A stretch of DNA of 64,000 nucleotides, taken from positions 25,613 to 89,612 of the forward strand of contig NZ_AZEZ01000073.1 in the NCBI RefSeq assembly GCF_001434275.1. Direction: 5' to 3'. Under the pieces are notes generated by a model that did not search any database, was not told where the DNA came from, and saw only the letters and a program-made list of their open reading frames with translations. Both the position numbers and the translations under genes were made by a program. This stretch comes from Companilactobacillus mindensis DSM 14500 (GTDB lineage Bacteria > Bacillota > Bacilli > Lactobacillales > Lactobacillaceae). Below, one piece after another: positions 56,292 to 64,000 of this stretch. Each line of letters opens with the position of its first letter. Positions within the stretch are counted from its first letter, which is position 1.

Positions 56292-56449
56292 TCTTCCATG
56301 AAGTTCTGGTGGATGCTGGAACGCAGTGAGAGCAACTTCGAACCAGTTCTACGAACTGTTTTGAAGCTTGTCTGTCTCTAAGCTGGCAAGGTACGCCAAC
56401 TTAGAGACTACCACGGCTGAGCATCCACCAGAACTTCACTCCAGACTAG
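56292..56449. repeat. Cloverleaf-like structured non-coding element
   Basis: An 18-bp outer stem joins GAAGTTCTGGTGGATGCT (56300) to AGCATCCACCAGAACTTC (56420), with GTCT / AGAC extending it. Inside are two hairpins, AACTTCGAACCAGTTC / GAACTGTTTTGAAG and GTCTCTAAGCTGGC / GCCAACTTAGAGAC. It has no coding frame of note and is GC-richer than its surroundings. It is the main content of the 375-base gap between the SDR and ABC-exporter genes. Either a mobile repeat of the MITE/REP kind or a structured RNA would fit. Confidence 0.7.
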
Positions 56450-56531
56450 ATGCTCTCTCTTTTATTTTTACATTAATAATATTAAAAAATTCGTAGACTT
56501 TAATAATTAGATGCGTTTAAAAATTGTATTA

Positions 56532-56566
56532 AAAAAGATCATCCAGTTTTGTCGGATGATCTTTTT
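56532..56566 (-). terminator. Terminator downstream of the ABC exporter gene
   Basis: AAAAAGATCATCC and GGATGATCTTTTT form a 13-bp stem. On the minus strand it runs into T6, so it fits the ABC exporter transcript and may also stop readthrough from the SDR. Confidence 0.9.
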
Positions 56567-56618
56567 CGTGCTTAAACAATTGTAAATAACTGGTTAAGAA
56601 AAAAACTTTACTTTAACC

Positions 56619-58388
56619 TTAATTGACCATCTGTTCATTGACGTACTGAGCATATAATTCATGGTCTTGCATCAATTCTTTGTGAGTACCGTGACCAGTG
56701 ACAGCACCGTGCTCGATAAAGTAGATTTGGTCGGCATCGACAATCGTTGAAAGCCGGTGAGCAATGACTAAAGTAGTTCTGCCAACCATCAATTGATCCA
56801 AGGCACGTTGAACTTTTTCTTCGGATTCTGAATCCAAACTAGCAGTCGCTTCGTCTAGCATTAGGATCTTTGGATTACGTAGAAAGGCTCTGGCGATAGC
56901 GATACGTTGCTTTTGGCCACCGGATAATTTCACGCCTCGTTCACCAATTTGGGTATCGAGTTGTTCAGGAAAATCTCTGACGAATTCTTCAGCGTAAGCT
57001 AAAGTTAGTCCGTGCCACAACTCATCATCAGTTAATTGACGATCCAAACCGTATTGGAGATTGTCACGAATACTGCCAGCAAAAACGGCACTATCTTGGG
57101 AGACGTAACCGATTTGGGAACGCCAACTATTGAGATCGATATTCTTAATGTCATCTTTACCAACTAAAATGGAGCCACTGTCAGGTTGATAGAATCGTTC
57201 CAGCAGTGAGAAGATGGTTGATTTACCACCACCGGAAGGTCCTGCAAAAGCAATCACAGTGTTGGGCTTAGCTTCAAAAGATACATCGTGTAAGATTTGG
57301 TGGTCAGCATCGTAGCTGAAATCTAAGTGGGCGGCTGTGACAGTTTTACCTTCGACGTCAACCACATTGTCATTAGTAGAAACTTCTGGTTCAGTGTTTA
57401 GGATTTCTTGAATTCTTTCCGTTGAACCCATGGCTTTTTGGACTTGCGAGAAGAAAGTAGCAAAACTGGCCACTGGGGTAATGATGTTAAATAAATATAG
57501 TAGAAAGGCCACTAAAGAACCACTAGAAAGGGTACCTTGTTGGATTCTGACGGCACCATAACCAAGAATACCGACGAAGATTCCTAACATAACTGTTGTC
57601 ATGATTGGTTGTAAAATGGCTTCGATACGGGCATCTTTGATACCAACTTTGAAAATTTTGTCGATAAAATTGCCACCGGTAACTTTCTCAAATTCTTCAC
57701 CATTGCTGGCTTTGATCAAACGCACTTCGGAAAGTTTTTCGCTGGCTTCAGCATTAAAGTCGGCTGTGGCAGCCTGAAGTTTGCGTCCTAGTCGAGACAT
57801 TATGCGTCCAATTGGTAACAGGATCAAGACGATGACCGGAACGACGCCAAACATCAGTGAAGCCATTTTCCGGTCCATAAAGAAAAGAATAATCATCGAA
57901 CCGATCAATTGGATAGCTCCAGTGATGAAGTTAGGGAATTGCGAAGTGATCAAGTCCTTGATAACGCTTGTATCGTTGACCAATCTTGAACTGCTTTCAC
58001 CAGATTTGTGGTCGTCAAAGTAGTCGACTGGTAGTTTCAACAAATGGGCCCAGAGTTTTTCACGTAGCGTTTTGACGGAACTTTCACCGACATAACGCAA
58101 GATAAAACCACCGATGGTTCCAAAACCTAATTGAATCAAGAAAGCCAAAATCAAAACGGCTAACATTTTACCGTCGATTTTGGAAAGACCGCTAGTATCA
58201 ACTAAACCTTTGGTCAATTGTGGCACGATCAAACTGGCACCACTGGTAACTAAACTCAACAGCGTTAATCCCAAGATAAAGAGTGATTTCTTGGGATTAA
58301 CGCTGTTGATCAAATGTAAAAAGTCACGAAACTTGAATTTGCCAGTTCGTTTTGGCAAATCTTGTCTCATCATTGCTCCGTCACGCAT
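56619..58388 (-). CDS. ABC-type multidrug/lipid exporter (half-transporter)
   Basis: This exporter of 589 residues is a fused membrane and ATPase subunit that works as a homodimer (BmrA/LmrA/MsbA type). Six N-terminal helices with the coupling region RLVNDTSVIKD precede the ATPase domain. That domain carries Walker A GPSGGGKST, Q-loop YVSQDSAVF, signature KLSGGQKQRIAIARAF, Walker B ILMLDEATASLD and the H-loop AHRLST. ATG with GTGAGGATATTAAA. It lies 23 bases downstream of a MarR gene on the same strand, which suggests drug-inducible control. The substrate is not determined. Confidence 0.95.
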   Translation of the reverse strand: MRDGAMMRQDLPKRTGKFKFRDFLHLINSVNPKKSLFILGLTLLSLVTSGASLIVPQLTKGLVDTSGLSKIDGKMLAVLILAFLIQLGFGTIGGFILRYVGESSVKTLREKLWAHLLKLPVDYFDDHKSGESSSRLVNDTSVIKDLITSQFPNFITGAIQLIGSMIILFFMDRKMASLMFGVVPVIVLILLPIGRIMSRLGRKLQAATADFNAEASEKLSEVRLIKASNGEEFEKVTGGNFIDKIFKVGIKDARIEAILQPIMTTVMLGIFVGILGYGAVRIQQGTLSSGSLVAFLLYLFNIITPVASFATFFSQVQKAMGSTERIQEILNTEPEVSTNDNVVDVEGKTVTAAHLDFSYDADHQILHDVSFEAKPNTVIAFAGPSGGGKSTIFSLLERFYQPDSGSILVGKDDIKNIDLNSWRSQIGYVSQDSAVFAGSIRDNLQYGLDRQLTDDELWHGLTLAYAEEFVRDFPEQLDTQIGERGVKLSGGQKQRIAIARAFLRNPKILMLDEATASLDSESEEKVQRALDQLMVGRTTLVIAHRLSTIVDADQIYFIEHGAVTGHGTHKELMQDHELYAQYVNEQMVN

Positions 58389-58411
58389 TTTAATATCCTC
58401 ACAAAGTTAAA

Positions 58412-59104
58412 TTAGTAACGTTCACTGTTCCAAAAGTTGCTGTGAAAGTCTGGTCTGTGACCATGTCTAGGTTCGCCAAATGGTGGACGACGATCATTGA
58501 AATCAGGCATACAGTCGGGGCCACCGAAAGGCATATTACGCATTTGCTTGTGCATTTCGTGGCGCATCTTTTTAATATCTTCAGGACTCATATCTTCACG
58601 CATATCCATCATTTGATCACGCATATTCAACATCATCTTGAATTTGTCAGTTGGGTCAACGAACTTGTCGGAGTTTTGTTTGAAGTCGTCGTCCCAGCCG
58701 TCGGAGATCTTTTGGAGATAGTCGCTGAATTGTTGGCGTTCATCGTCAGTGAGGCCGGCAAAGAACTTTTCACTGTAATCGTCGTTTTTTAGTGAAGCAT
58801 TGTCCTCAGCTTTTTGGCGACCAGCATCAGTTAGATAAATGTGCTTGCTACGCTTGTCTTGTTCGTCTTCTTGGCGAGTGATATCGCCGTTGGCTTCCAT
58901 CTTCTTCATCAATTCAGCGATTGAGCTAGGACGCAAGTCGAGTACTTGACCAAGATAGTTTTGTGTTAAACCATCTTCTAGTTTCAAAATAGCCAGCACT
59001 CTTTGTTGACCAGTCAATTTTTGTTTCTTTTGGCTCATGAAGTAGTTGGCAGCTTCGCTAATAAAGCGCATTTGTTTCATTAAATCATCTGTAAGTTTGC
59101 TCAT
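58412..59104 (-). CDS. MarR-family regulator with Met/His-rich C-terminal tail
   Basis: This regulator has 230 residues. The winged helix region shows KLTGQQRVLAILKLEDGLTQ, LGQVLDLRPSSIAELMKKME and GDITRQEDEQDKRSKHIYLT, the typical MarR wing. Beyond residue 150 comes an unusual tail: MRDQMMDMREDMSPEDIKKM, then RHEMHKQMRNMPFGGPDCMP and PPFGEPRHGHRPDFHSNFWN. This tail is absent from ordinary MarR proteins of about 145 residues and could bind metal or another ligand. ATG with AATGAGGAATTTAAAT is preferred over an in-frame ATG 15 bases upstream. It precedes the ABC exporter. Confidence 0.9.
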   Translation of the reverse strand: MSKLTDDLMKQMRFISEAANYFMSQKKQKLTGQQRVLAILKLEDGLTQNYLGQVLDLRPSSIAELMKKMEANGDITRQEDEQDKRSKHIYLTDAGRQKAEDNASLKNDDYSEKFFAGLTDDERQQFSDYLQKISDGWDDDFKQNSDKFVDPTDKFKMMLNMRDQMMDMREDMSPEDIKKMRHEMHKQMRNMPFGGPDCMPDFNDRRPPFGEPRHGHRPDFHSNFWNSERY

Positions 59105-59136
59105 ATTTAAATTCCTCATTTCATTTTTGAAATTAA

Positions 59137-59184
59137 TTCGGTACCGAACTTTATTGCAAAATGAATTATAGTTCGGTACCTAAC
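59137..59184. promoter_or_regulatory. Paired operators upstream of the MarR/ABC genes
   Basis: TTCGGTACCGAA (59137-59148) is a perfect 12-bp palindrome, and GTTCGGTACCTAAC (59171-59184) is a near copy. The centres are 35 bases apart, just upstream of the marR start, the expected place for autoregulation. Confidence 0.75.
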
Positions 59185-59357
59185 TAAATATCAACTGTTT
59201 TAAATAATTTTTTGTAATTGCGATACTTTTTGGAAAGCATAAGTTGGAAAAATTGCACCAAGTCACAGAAAATTTATAATTGGAATTGAGGGTGGGCAGC
59301 TATTTAGTTATAAAATCTATTATTTAAATTGGAAAAAAATAATAAAAAGCTAAATAG

Positions 59358-59412
59358 TTGACAGTTGGCACATTAATGAGTAGAATCCAAAAAGTAAAAA
59401 TTATCATTTACT
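59358..59412 (+). promoter_or_regulatory. Promoter and candidate operator of the S14 paralogue
   Basis: TTGACA and TAGAAT are spaced by 17 bases. The dyad AGTAAA-N8-TTTACT (59393-59412) begins at the predicted start site, so a bound repressor would block transcription. Zinc-dependent repression (Zur or AdcR type) is expected for this gene class, but the match to a known Zur consensus is only partial. The rest of the gap between the marR operators and this promoter holds nothing that I recognise. Confidence 0.6.
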
Positions 59413-59455
59413 AGGGAAATAAGGAATCATATATATAAATTTAGGAGATAGTAAT

Positions 59456-59725
59456 ATGGCAAAGAAATCAAAAATTGCAAGAAATAAGAAACAACTAGAA
59501 TTAATTGAAAGATATAACAAGATCCGCAAGGAACTAAAGGCTAAGGGCGATTACATCGCATTGTCTGAGTTGCCTCGCGACTCTAGTCCAGTTAGATACA
59601 AGAACCGTGATTCATTGGACGGACGTCCTCACGCATACATGCGCAAGTTTGGGATGTCACGTTTGAATTTCAGAAAATTAGCTCACGCTGGTCAAATTCC
59701 TGGCGTTAAAAAAGCTAGTTGGTAA
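59456..59725 (+). CDS. rpsN2: 30S ribosomal protein S14, zinc-independent paralogue
   Basis: This 89-residue S14 is the longer form without cysteines ([40 protein letters not shown], ending [17 protein letters not shown]). It can replace the zinc-ribbon S14 encoded in the spc segment when zinc is limiting; in Bacillus and relatives such copies are repressed by Zur. ATG with TTAGGAGATAGTAAT. A small basic ORF follows 10 bases later, probably in the same transcript. Confidence 0.95.
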   Translation: MAKKSKIARNKKQLELIERYNKIRKELKAKGDYIALSELPRDSSPVRYKNRDSLDGRPHAYMRKFGMSRLNFRKLAHAGQIPGVKKASW

Positions 59726-59735
59726 GGAGTAATTT

Positions 59736-59849
59736 ATGAAAGAAATGACCACAGCGACTGCTTATCGTAATTTAAGAAGTCCTAACAAGAAAACACGTAA
59801 GCGTGCTTTACGAGTGATCAAAGATAGTAAAAGAAAGATTGTTAAATAG
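59736..59849 (+). CDS. Small basic protein, unknown, downstream of the S14 paralogue
   Basis: This is a 37-residue ORF, MKEMTTATAYRNLRSPNKKT, then RKRALRVIKDSKRKIVK, with about a third Lys/Arg. ATG has GGTAAGGAGTAATTT upstream and starts 10 bases after the S14 stop. The charge and context suggest an RNA-binding or ribosome-associated protein, but it does not match any ribosomal protein that I know. It is too short to assess with confidence. Confidence 0.55.
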   Translation: MKEMTTATAYRNLRSPNKKTRKRALRVIKDSKRKIVK

Positions 59850-59861
59850 TTAACAATATCG

Positions 59862-59889
59862 TGATAACGTTTTCTTTCTCTGTTATAAT
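59862..59889 (+). promoter_or_regulatory. Promoter with overlapping cre site for the YfcC-type carrier
   Basis: TATAAT with TG one base before it (extended -10) has GTGATA at the -35 position. TGATAACGTTTTCT (59862-59875) fits the CcpA cre consensus except for its last base and covers the -35, so carbon-catabolite repression is likely. Confidence 0.65.
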
Positions 59890-59933
59890 TGATTTGTGAA
59901 ATAATTAATTATCGCAAAGAGGGGGGACTTATC

Positions 59934-61463
59934 ATGGCTGCGGCAAAAAAGAAGAAGCATAGCTTTCCGTCGGCATACACGGTCATTATTATTGTGCTGA
60001 TTTTGGTGCAAGCCTTAACGTTCTTTATTCCATCAGGTAAATACAGTACCTTGGAATACAATTCGGGTTTAGATAAATTTGTTATCACGGAACCATCAGG
60101 AAAAACGATCAAGAAGAGTGCCACTCAAAAGACACTCGACAATTATAAGATCAAGATCGATGTTTCGAAGTTCAAGGATGGGACAATTTACCGTCCAGCG
60201 GCAATTTCCAATACTTATCATCAGATCAAAAAGCCTAAACGTGGGCTCTTTGGAACGATAAATCAATTCTTGACCTCACAAGTTCAAGGTATCGTCGATA
60301 GTGTGGACATCATCGTCTTTATCTTGATTTTGGGTGGTGTTATTGGAGTCGTCAACGCCACCGGAGCGATGAACTCTGGTATGACGCGGCTGTCCGAAAA
60401 ACTAAAGGGCAAGCAGAAGTGGCTGATCATCATCGTTACATCGCTGATTGCTTTAGGTGGAACGACCTTTGGTATGGCCGAAGAGACGATTGCCTTTTAT
60501 CCAATGTTAATTCCAATCTTTCTTTTGGCAGGATATGACACGTTGACCGTGGTTGCAGCGGTTTACTTGGGAACCTCGATTGGTTCCATGAGTTCGACGA
60601 TCAATCCGTTCTCAACGGTTATTGCCTCTAATGCCGCCGGGATCAACTTTACTGACGGTATGCCAATGAGAGTTTTGATGTGGATCGTCTCAGTAGGTAT
60701 TTCAATTGCTTATACGATTCACTATGCGGAAAAAGTCCGTAAAGATCCTTCCAAGTCATTAGTGGCCGATCAAGCTGATTCCGACAAGGAGAAATTCTTG
60801 GGTGATATGGATCTGACGACTGAAAGTGACTTTACGATGCGTCAAAAATTATCACTGATCATCTTTGCACTTGGCTTTGTCGTTATGATCTATGGCGTGC
60901 AACAGCTCGGTTGGTATTTCACTGAAATTGCCGTTGTTTTCTTGGCCGTTGCTTATATTCTGATTTTTACGGCTGGTTTGAAAGAGGCCAAGTTCGTTGA
61001 CAGTTTCGTTTCCGGGGCTGGCGATTTGCTTGGTGTCGCTTTGACGGTTGGTTTAGCAAGATCAGTTGGTATCGTAATGGAGAAGAGTTTCGTCAGTGAT
61101 ACGATCATGAATTACTTTAGTAATCAAATCAGTGGTATGAACAGTGTTTTGTTCATCTGTGTTTTGTTCTTCGTTTATATCATTTTGGGATTCTTCATCC
61201 AATCATCATCTGGCTTGGCCGTACTATCAATGCCAATCATGGCACCTTTGGCCGATGTTGTGGGAATCGACAGATCAATGATCATCAATGCTTACAACTG
61301 GGGTCAAGGTTTGATCGGGCTGGTTGCACCAACAGGCTTGATCTTAGTATCTTTGGCAATGGTAAACGTCGGTTTTGACAAGTGGATGAAATTTGTTACT
61401 AAACTGCTGATCATGATGATCGTGCTGATTTTAGTCTTCTTGAGTGTTGGCGTTTTGATTTAA
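59934..61463 (+). CDS. YfcC/DcuC-family carrier (putative C4-dicarboxylate or basic amino-acid transporter)
   Basis: This is a polytopic membrane protein of 509 residues. A short basic N-terminus (MAAAKKKKHSFPSAYT) precedes the first helix and an extracellular segment of roughly 90 residues. Around ten helices follow, with the family blocks GGVIGVVNATGAMNSGM, GGTTFGMAEETIAFYPMLIP, GSMSSTINPFSTVIASNAAG and the late QSSSGLAVLSMPIMAPLADV. Annotated substrates vary (C4-dicarboxylates, arginine/ornithine), and none can be assigned. ATG with AAAGAGGGGGGACTTATC is preferred to an upstream TTG. It is monocistronic between a cre-type promoter and a terminator. Confidence 0.9.
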   Translation: MAAAKKKKHSFPSAYTVIIIVLILVQALTFFIPSGKYSTLEYNSGLDKFVITEPSGKTIKKSATQKTLDNYKIKIDVSKFKDGTIYRPAAISNTYHQIKKPKRGLFGTINQFLTSQVQGIVDSVDIIVFILILGGVIGVVNATGAMNSGMTRLSEKLKGKQKWLIIIVTSLIALGGTTFGMAEETIAFYPMLIPIFLLAGYDTLTVVAAVYLGTSIGSMSSTINPFSTVIASNAAGINFTDGMPMRVLMWIVSVGISIAYTIHYAEKVRKDPSKSLVADQADSDKEKFLGDMDLTTESDFTMRQKLSLIIFALGFVVMIYGVQQLGWYFTEIAVVFLAVAYILIFTAGLKEAKFVDSFVSGAGDLLGVALTVGLARSVGIVMEKSFVSDTIMNYFSNQISGMNSVLFICVLFFVYIILGFFIQSSSGLAVLSMPIMAPLADVVGIDRSMIINAYNWGQGLIGLVAPTGLILVSLAMVNVGFDKWMKFVTKLLIMMIVLILVFLSVGVLI

Positions 61464-61481
61464 AATAAAAATATTTTCAAT

Positions 61482-61521
61482 GAGTTTGAGATAAATTAAT
61501 TATATCTCGAACTCTTTTTTT
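61482..61521 (+). terminator. Rho-independent terminator after the carrier gene
   Basis: GAGTTTGAGATA pairs with TATCTCGAACTC (one G-U pair), followed by T7. Confidence 0.93.
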
Positions 61522-61628
61522 ATATAAAAGCAAAATATTTGTTTATACAAGCCGTTAAACTTTGTCTGAGTTGGGGACTGGTGTAGTTTTATATTGAGGA
61601 TAATTATTTTAATTAGGAGCTATCAAAT

Positions 61629-63770
61629 ATGAAAAATGATACTAAAAACATTTCAATACATGATTTGCAATCTAATGAACCTAGTTATTTAGAAACGATC
61701 TTTTCACTAGCCAACGGCCACTTTGGCATTCGAGCTAGTGATCCCATCGCAAATTCAAGCACCGCTGGCACGCTGGTGAATGGATTTTATGAAACGTCGG
61801 ATATTACTTATGGCGAGGTGGCTTACGGTTATGCCAAAAAGAATCAAACAATTGTTAAACTACCTGATTTACGTAATATTAAATTCGTTGATGATCAGCA
61901 AAGAGCGTTCGATCAGTCGCAACTTATTTCGGAATCGTTGGATTTTGAAACCGGCTTGTTGAACTCAACTTATAAAATAAGCAATCCAGACGGCAAGTCG
62001 TTTGAATTAAACCTGCAAGCTGTCTTACAACAATCTAATGATGAAGTTATCGGTTTACGCTACACCATTAAACCCGTCGATTATTTTGGCAAAGTAGTCG
62101 GAATCAAACATTTTAATACTGACAGTGCTACGCAAAAGAGCGATGATCCGCGCAAATCACGGACAGTTGATACTTTAACGTACGCCAAAAAAACTATCGA
62201 TGGTCAACAGGAATTAATTGAAGTCACAACCAAATATAGTCAAATGTCCTTAGCAATGGCGATGTCAGTTTCTACAGGACTAGAACAAGTTTTCAGTTTG
62301 CAGCCGAATCAGACGGTAACTTTTGATGTAATTGGTTTGGTCAGCAAGATCAATGGTATTTTGGATTTGGATAATTTACCTAAATTTGAAGAAATACTCA
62401 AAGATTCAACGGATTTTTGGCAAGAATTTTGGCAGAATAGCGACATTGAAATTTCCGGTGACGACAGTTTGAATCAAGCCATTCATTACAACTTGTTCCA
62501 ATTAGTTTCATCCACCGGTCGTGACGGCAAGACTAATATTCCGGCTAAAGGTTTGTCGGGTACCGGTTATGAAGGACATTATTTCTGGGATACGGAAATG
62601 TATATGTCGCCATTTTTTGCCTATACTAATCCGGAAATCGCCAAGAACTTGATCAAATATCGGTATAGTGTCTTAGATGAATCCAAAAAACGAGCTAGAA
62701 CTTTAGGTGTCAAAGAAGGGGCCCTCTTTTCTTGGCGGACGATCAACGGTCAAGAAGCTAGTGCATATTATCCTGCAGGAACGGCGCAATATCACATTGA
62801 TGCTGACATAGCCTATGCGATTGACCGTTACTATAAAGTAACTGACGACAAAGAGTTCATGAAAAATTATGGCTTAGAATTAGTTTTGGAAACGGCTCGT
62901 TTCTGGAAGAATTTTGGTAGTTACAGTGAGATCCATTGTAAAAAACGTTTTTGCTTTTTTGATGTCACCGGTCCAGACGAGTACACGGCGTTAGTCAATA
63001 ATAATTACTACACTAACCGCATGGCTAAGTTCAACTTGTTGTTTGCGGTCGATTTGATCGATGAGTTCCCTAAAAAAGCTAAAGAGCTAGGGGTCAGTGC
63101 TAAAGAACGTGATCAAATGGCTAACATTGCAGCGGCCATCTTTTTACCATATGATCAGATCAAAGGAATCAATCAACAAGATGACAGTTCATTCAAGAAG
63201 CCAGTCTGGCCTTTTGAAACAACGCCCAAAGAAAATTATCCATTATTGTTGCACTACCATCCATTAACGATTTATCGTTACCAAGTCAATAAGCAAGCGG
63301 ATACGTTATTAGCAGATTTCCTTTTCGACGATATCTCACACGATCAATTAGTCAAAGAGTACGATTATTATGAAAAAATCACGACGCACGATTCGTCATT
63401 GTCGCGTTCGATCTTCAGTGCTTTGGCAGCCAGAATTGGTTTGAAACAAAAAGCTTACGATTATTTCATGGCAACAGCTAAAACTGATTTGATCGACTTG
63501 CAAGGCAATTCAGCTGACGGTCTGCACGTGGCCAACTTAGGTGGTAGTTGGCTGACAATCGTTAGTGGCTTTGGTGGTTTGAGAGTAAAAGATGGTCTAT
63601 TGACGATCGACAACCATTTGCCAGACCAATGGGATAAATTAGCGATTAGAATTAAATATCAAGGTCGATTATTGGAAATCGTTTATCGCAAAGATGCAAC
63701 TGAGATCCATATCATTCACGGAGAACCCTTGCCAATCAAAGTTGATGGAATTGAAGAAACCTTTAAGTGA
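61629..63770 (+). CDS. Glycoside hydrolase family 65 phosphorylase (maltose/kojibiose/nigerose-type)
   Basis: This cytosolic inverting phosphorylase of 713 residues splits an alpha-glucosyl disaccharide with phosphate. The N-terminal beta-sandwich is visible (LETIFSLANGHFGIRASDPI, GTLVNGFYETSDI). The (alpha/alpha)6 catalytic part includes GLSGTGYEGHYFWDTEMYMS and the general-acid motif FFDVTGPDEYTALVNNNYYT with Glu451. The end has LQGNSADGLHVANLGGSWLT and a small C-terminal beta domain. Length is near that of known maltose phosphorylases (about 750), slightly short. ATG with TTAGGAGCTATCAAAT. Substrate specificity within the family cannot be told by eye. No beta-phosphoglucomutase gene is in view. 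Confidence 0.92.
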   Translation: MKNDTKNISIHDLQSNEPSYLETIFSLANGHFGIRASDPIANSSTAGTLVNGFYETSDITYGEVAYGYAKKNQTIVKLPDLRNIKFVDDQQRAFDQSQLISESLDFETGLLNSTYKISNPDGKSFELNLQAVLQQSNDEVIGLRYTIKPVDYFGKVVGIKHFNTDSATQKSDDPRKSRTVDTLTYAKKTIDGQQELIEVTTKYSQMSLAMAMSVSTGLEQVFSLQPNQTVTFDVIGLVSKINGILDLDNLPKFEEILKDSTDFWQEFWQNSDIEISGDDSLNQAIHYNLFQLVSSTGRDGKTNIPAKGLSGTGYEGHYFWDTEMYMSPFFAYTNPEIAKNLIKYRYSVLDESKKRARTLGVKEGALFSWRTINGQEASAYYPAGTAQYHIDADIAYAIDRYYKVTDDKEFMKNYGLELVLETARFWKNFGSYSEIHCKKRFCFFDVTGPDEYTALVNNNYYTNRMAKFNLLFAVDLIDEFPKKAKELGVSAKERDQMANIAAAIFLPYDQIKGINQQDDSSFKKPVWPFETTPKENYPLLLHYHPLTIYRYQVNKQADTLLADFLFDDISHDQLVKEYDYYEKITTHDSSLSRSIFSALAARIGLKQKAYDYFMATAKTDLIDLQGNSADGLHVANLGGSWLTIVSGFGGLRVKDGLLTIDNHLPDQWDKLAIRIKYQGRLLEIVYRKDATEIHIIHGEPLPIKVDGIEETFK

Positions 63771-63793
63771 AAGTTAGATAACCATTTAAATCG

Positions 63794-63830
63794 AACTATC
63801 TATATTTTTCATTAAATATGCAGCATAAAC
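63794..63830. repeat. Dispersed repeat, copy 3 (CATTAAATATGCAGCATAAAC)
   Basis: AACTATCTATATTTTTCATT followed by AAATATGCAGCATAAAC closely matches the copy after the surface-protein gene. As there, it follows directly on a gene end and precedes a terminator. Confidence 0.6.
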
Positions 63831-63862
63831 GTACAACAGAACTCAACTTCTTGTGCATAATA

Positions 63863-63898
63863 GTAAAAGCCTCAATATTCACAATGCGGCTTTTTTTC
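63863..63898 (+). terminator. Probable terminator after the GH65 gene
   Basis: AAAAGCC pairs with GGCTTTT around a 16-base loop and is followed by a T run. The stem is short but the T tract is good. Confidence 0.65.
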
Positions 63899-63931
63899 AA
63901 GTCTGGTTATATATAATTATTTAGATACACT

Positions 63932-63966
63932 AATAGGCCATCCCAAAATCAGCTGGATGACCTATT
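63932..63966. terminator. Inverted repeat near the window end, possible bidirectional terminator
   Basis: AATAGGCCATCC pairs with GGATGACCTATT (one mismatch). It is likely to serve a convergent gene beyond the window. Confidence 0.5.
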
Positions 63967-64000
63967 TTAGTATTGTTTTAAATAAAATATCGAATCATTA

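Noticed and set aside
58442..58792. 116-residue plus-strand ORF rich in His and Val
   Set aside because: It is antisense to the Met/His-rich tail of the MarR gene; its composition is a by-product of that tail.

Overview
The window looks like a chromosomal segment of an AT-rich lactic acid bacterium in the family Lactobacillaceae. A Companilactobacillus-type genome is my best guess, an inference from protein style: SLAP-domain and WxL surface proteins, a KxYKxGKxW signal peptide, and a Firmicute str/S10/spc/alpha order running straight into ecfA1-ecfA2-ecfT-truA-rplM-rpsI. TTG and GTG starts are common and Shine-Dalgarno sites are strong (GGAGG types). I see no tRNA, rRNA, CRISPR array, prophage or insertion sequence.

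Layout. 1-7.2 kb: the 3' part of rpoC, an esterase converging on a prepilin peptidase, then the str operon (rpsL-rpsG-fusA) with its own promoter. 7.2-11.5 kb: an accessory patch between fusA and rpsJ holding a small metal-binding (HMA) protein behind an FNR-type promoter, a large secreted SLAP-like protein, tandem ~122-bp repeats and a CPBP-family membrane protease. 11.5-29.9 kb: the S10-spc-alpha ribosomal superoperon, the ECF energising module, truA, and rplM-rpsI behind an L13 leader. 29.9-36.8 kb: an acetyltransferase, a type IV McrBC restriction pair, a lectin-like WxL surface protein and an orphan gene. 36.8-43.9 kb: a GntR regulator divergent from a phospho-beta-glucosidase/PTS EIIC pair, a YdcF-type membrane protein, a DeoR regulator, a frameshifted HAD phosphatase and a macro-domain protein.

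44.0-48.9 kb: a T-box-controlled tryptophan operon that starts at trpD (no trpE or trpG) and whose trpC carries a frameshift in an A7 run. 49.0-54.7 kb: a very AT-rich two-gene island encoding a 1174-residue helicase-like protein with a probable C-terminal PD-(D/E)xK nuclease and a 713-residue protein that I cannot assign. This is the best candidate in the window for an undescribed system, probably anti-phage or anti-plasmid. 54.7-64 kb: an aldo/keto reductase with an in-frame deletion of its catalytic core plus an SDR, a cloverleaf-shaped non-coding element, an ABC exporter with a MarR regulator, a zinc-free S14 paralogue, a YfcC-type carrier and a GH65 glycoside phosphorylase.

How it fits together. 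The core is translation and transcription machinery with several embedded promoters and leaders. Accessory genes cover sugar use (cre-controlled bgl-PTS, GH65), cell-surface display, and two DNA-targeting systems (McrBC and the helicase/nuclease island). Dispersed non-coding repeats recur at the boundaries of accessory genes and often carry terminator hairpins. Three metabolic genes (HAD phosphatase, trpC, aldo/keto reductase) look damaged, which suggests ongoing gene decay or, for the two single-base shifts, possible sequencing error.
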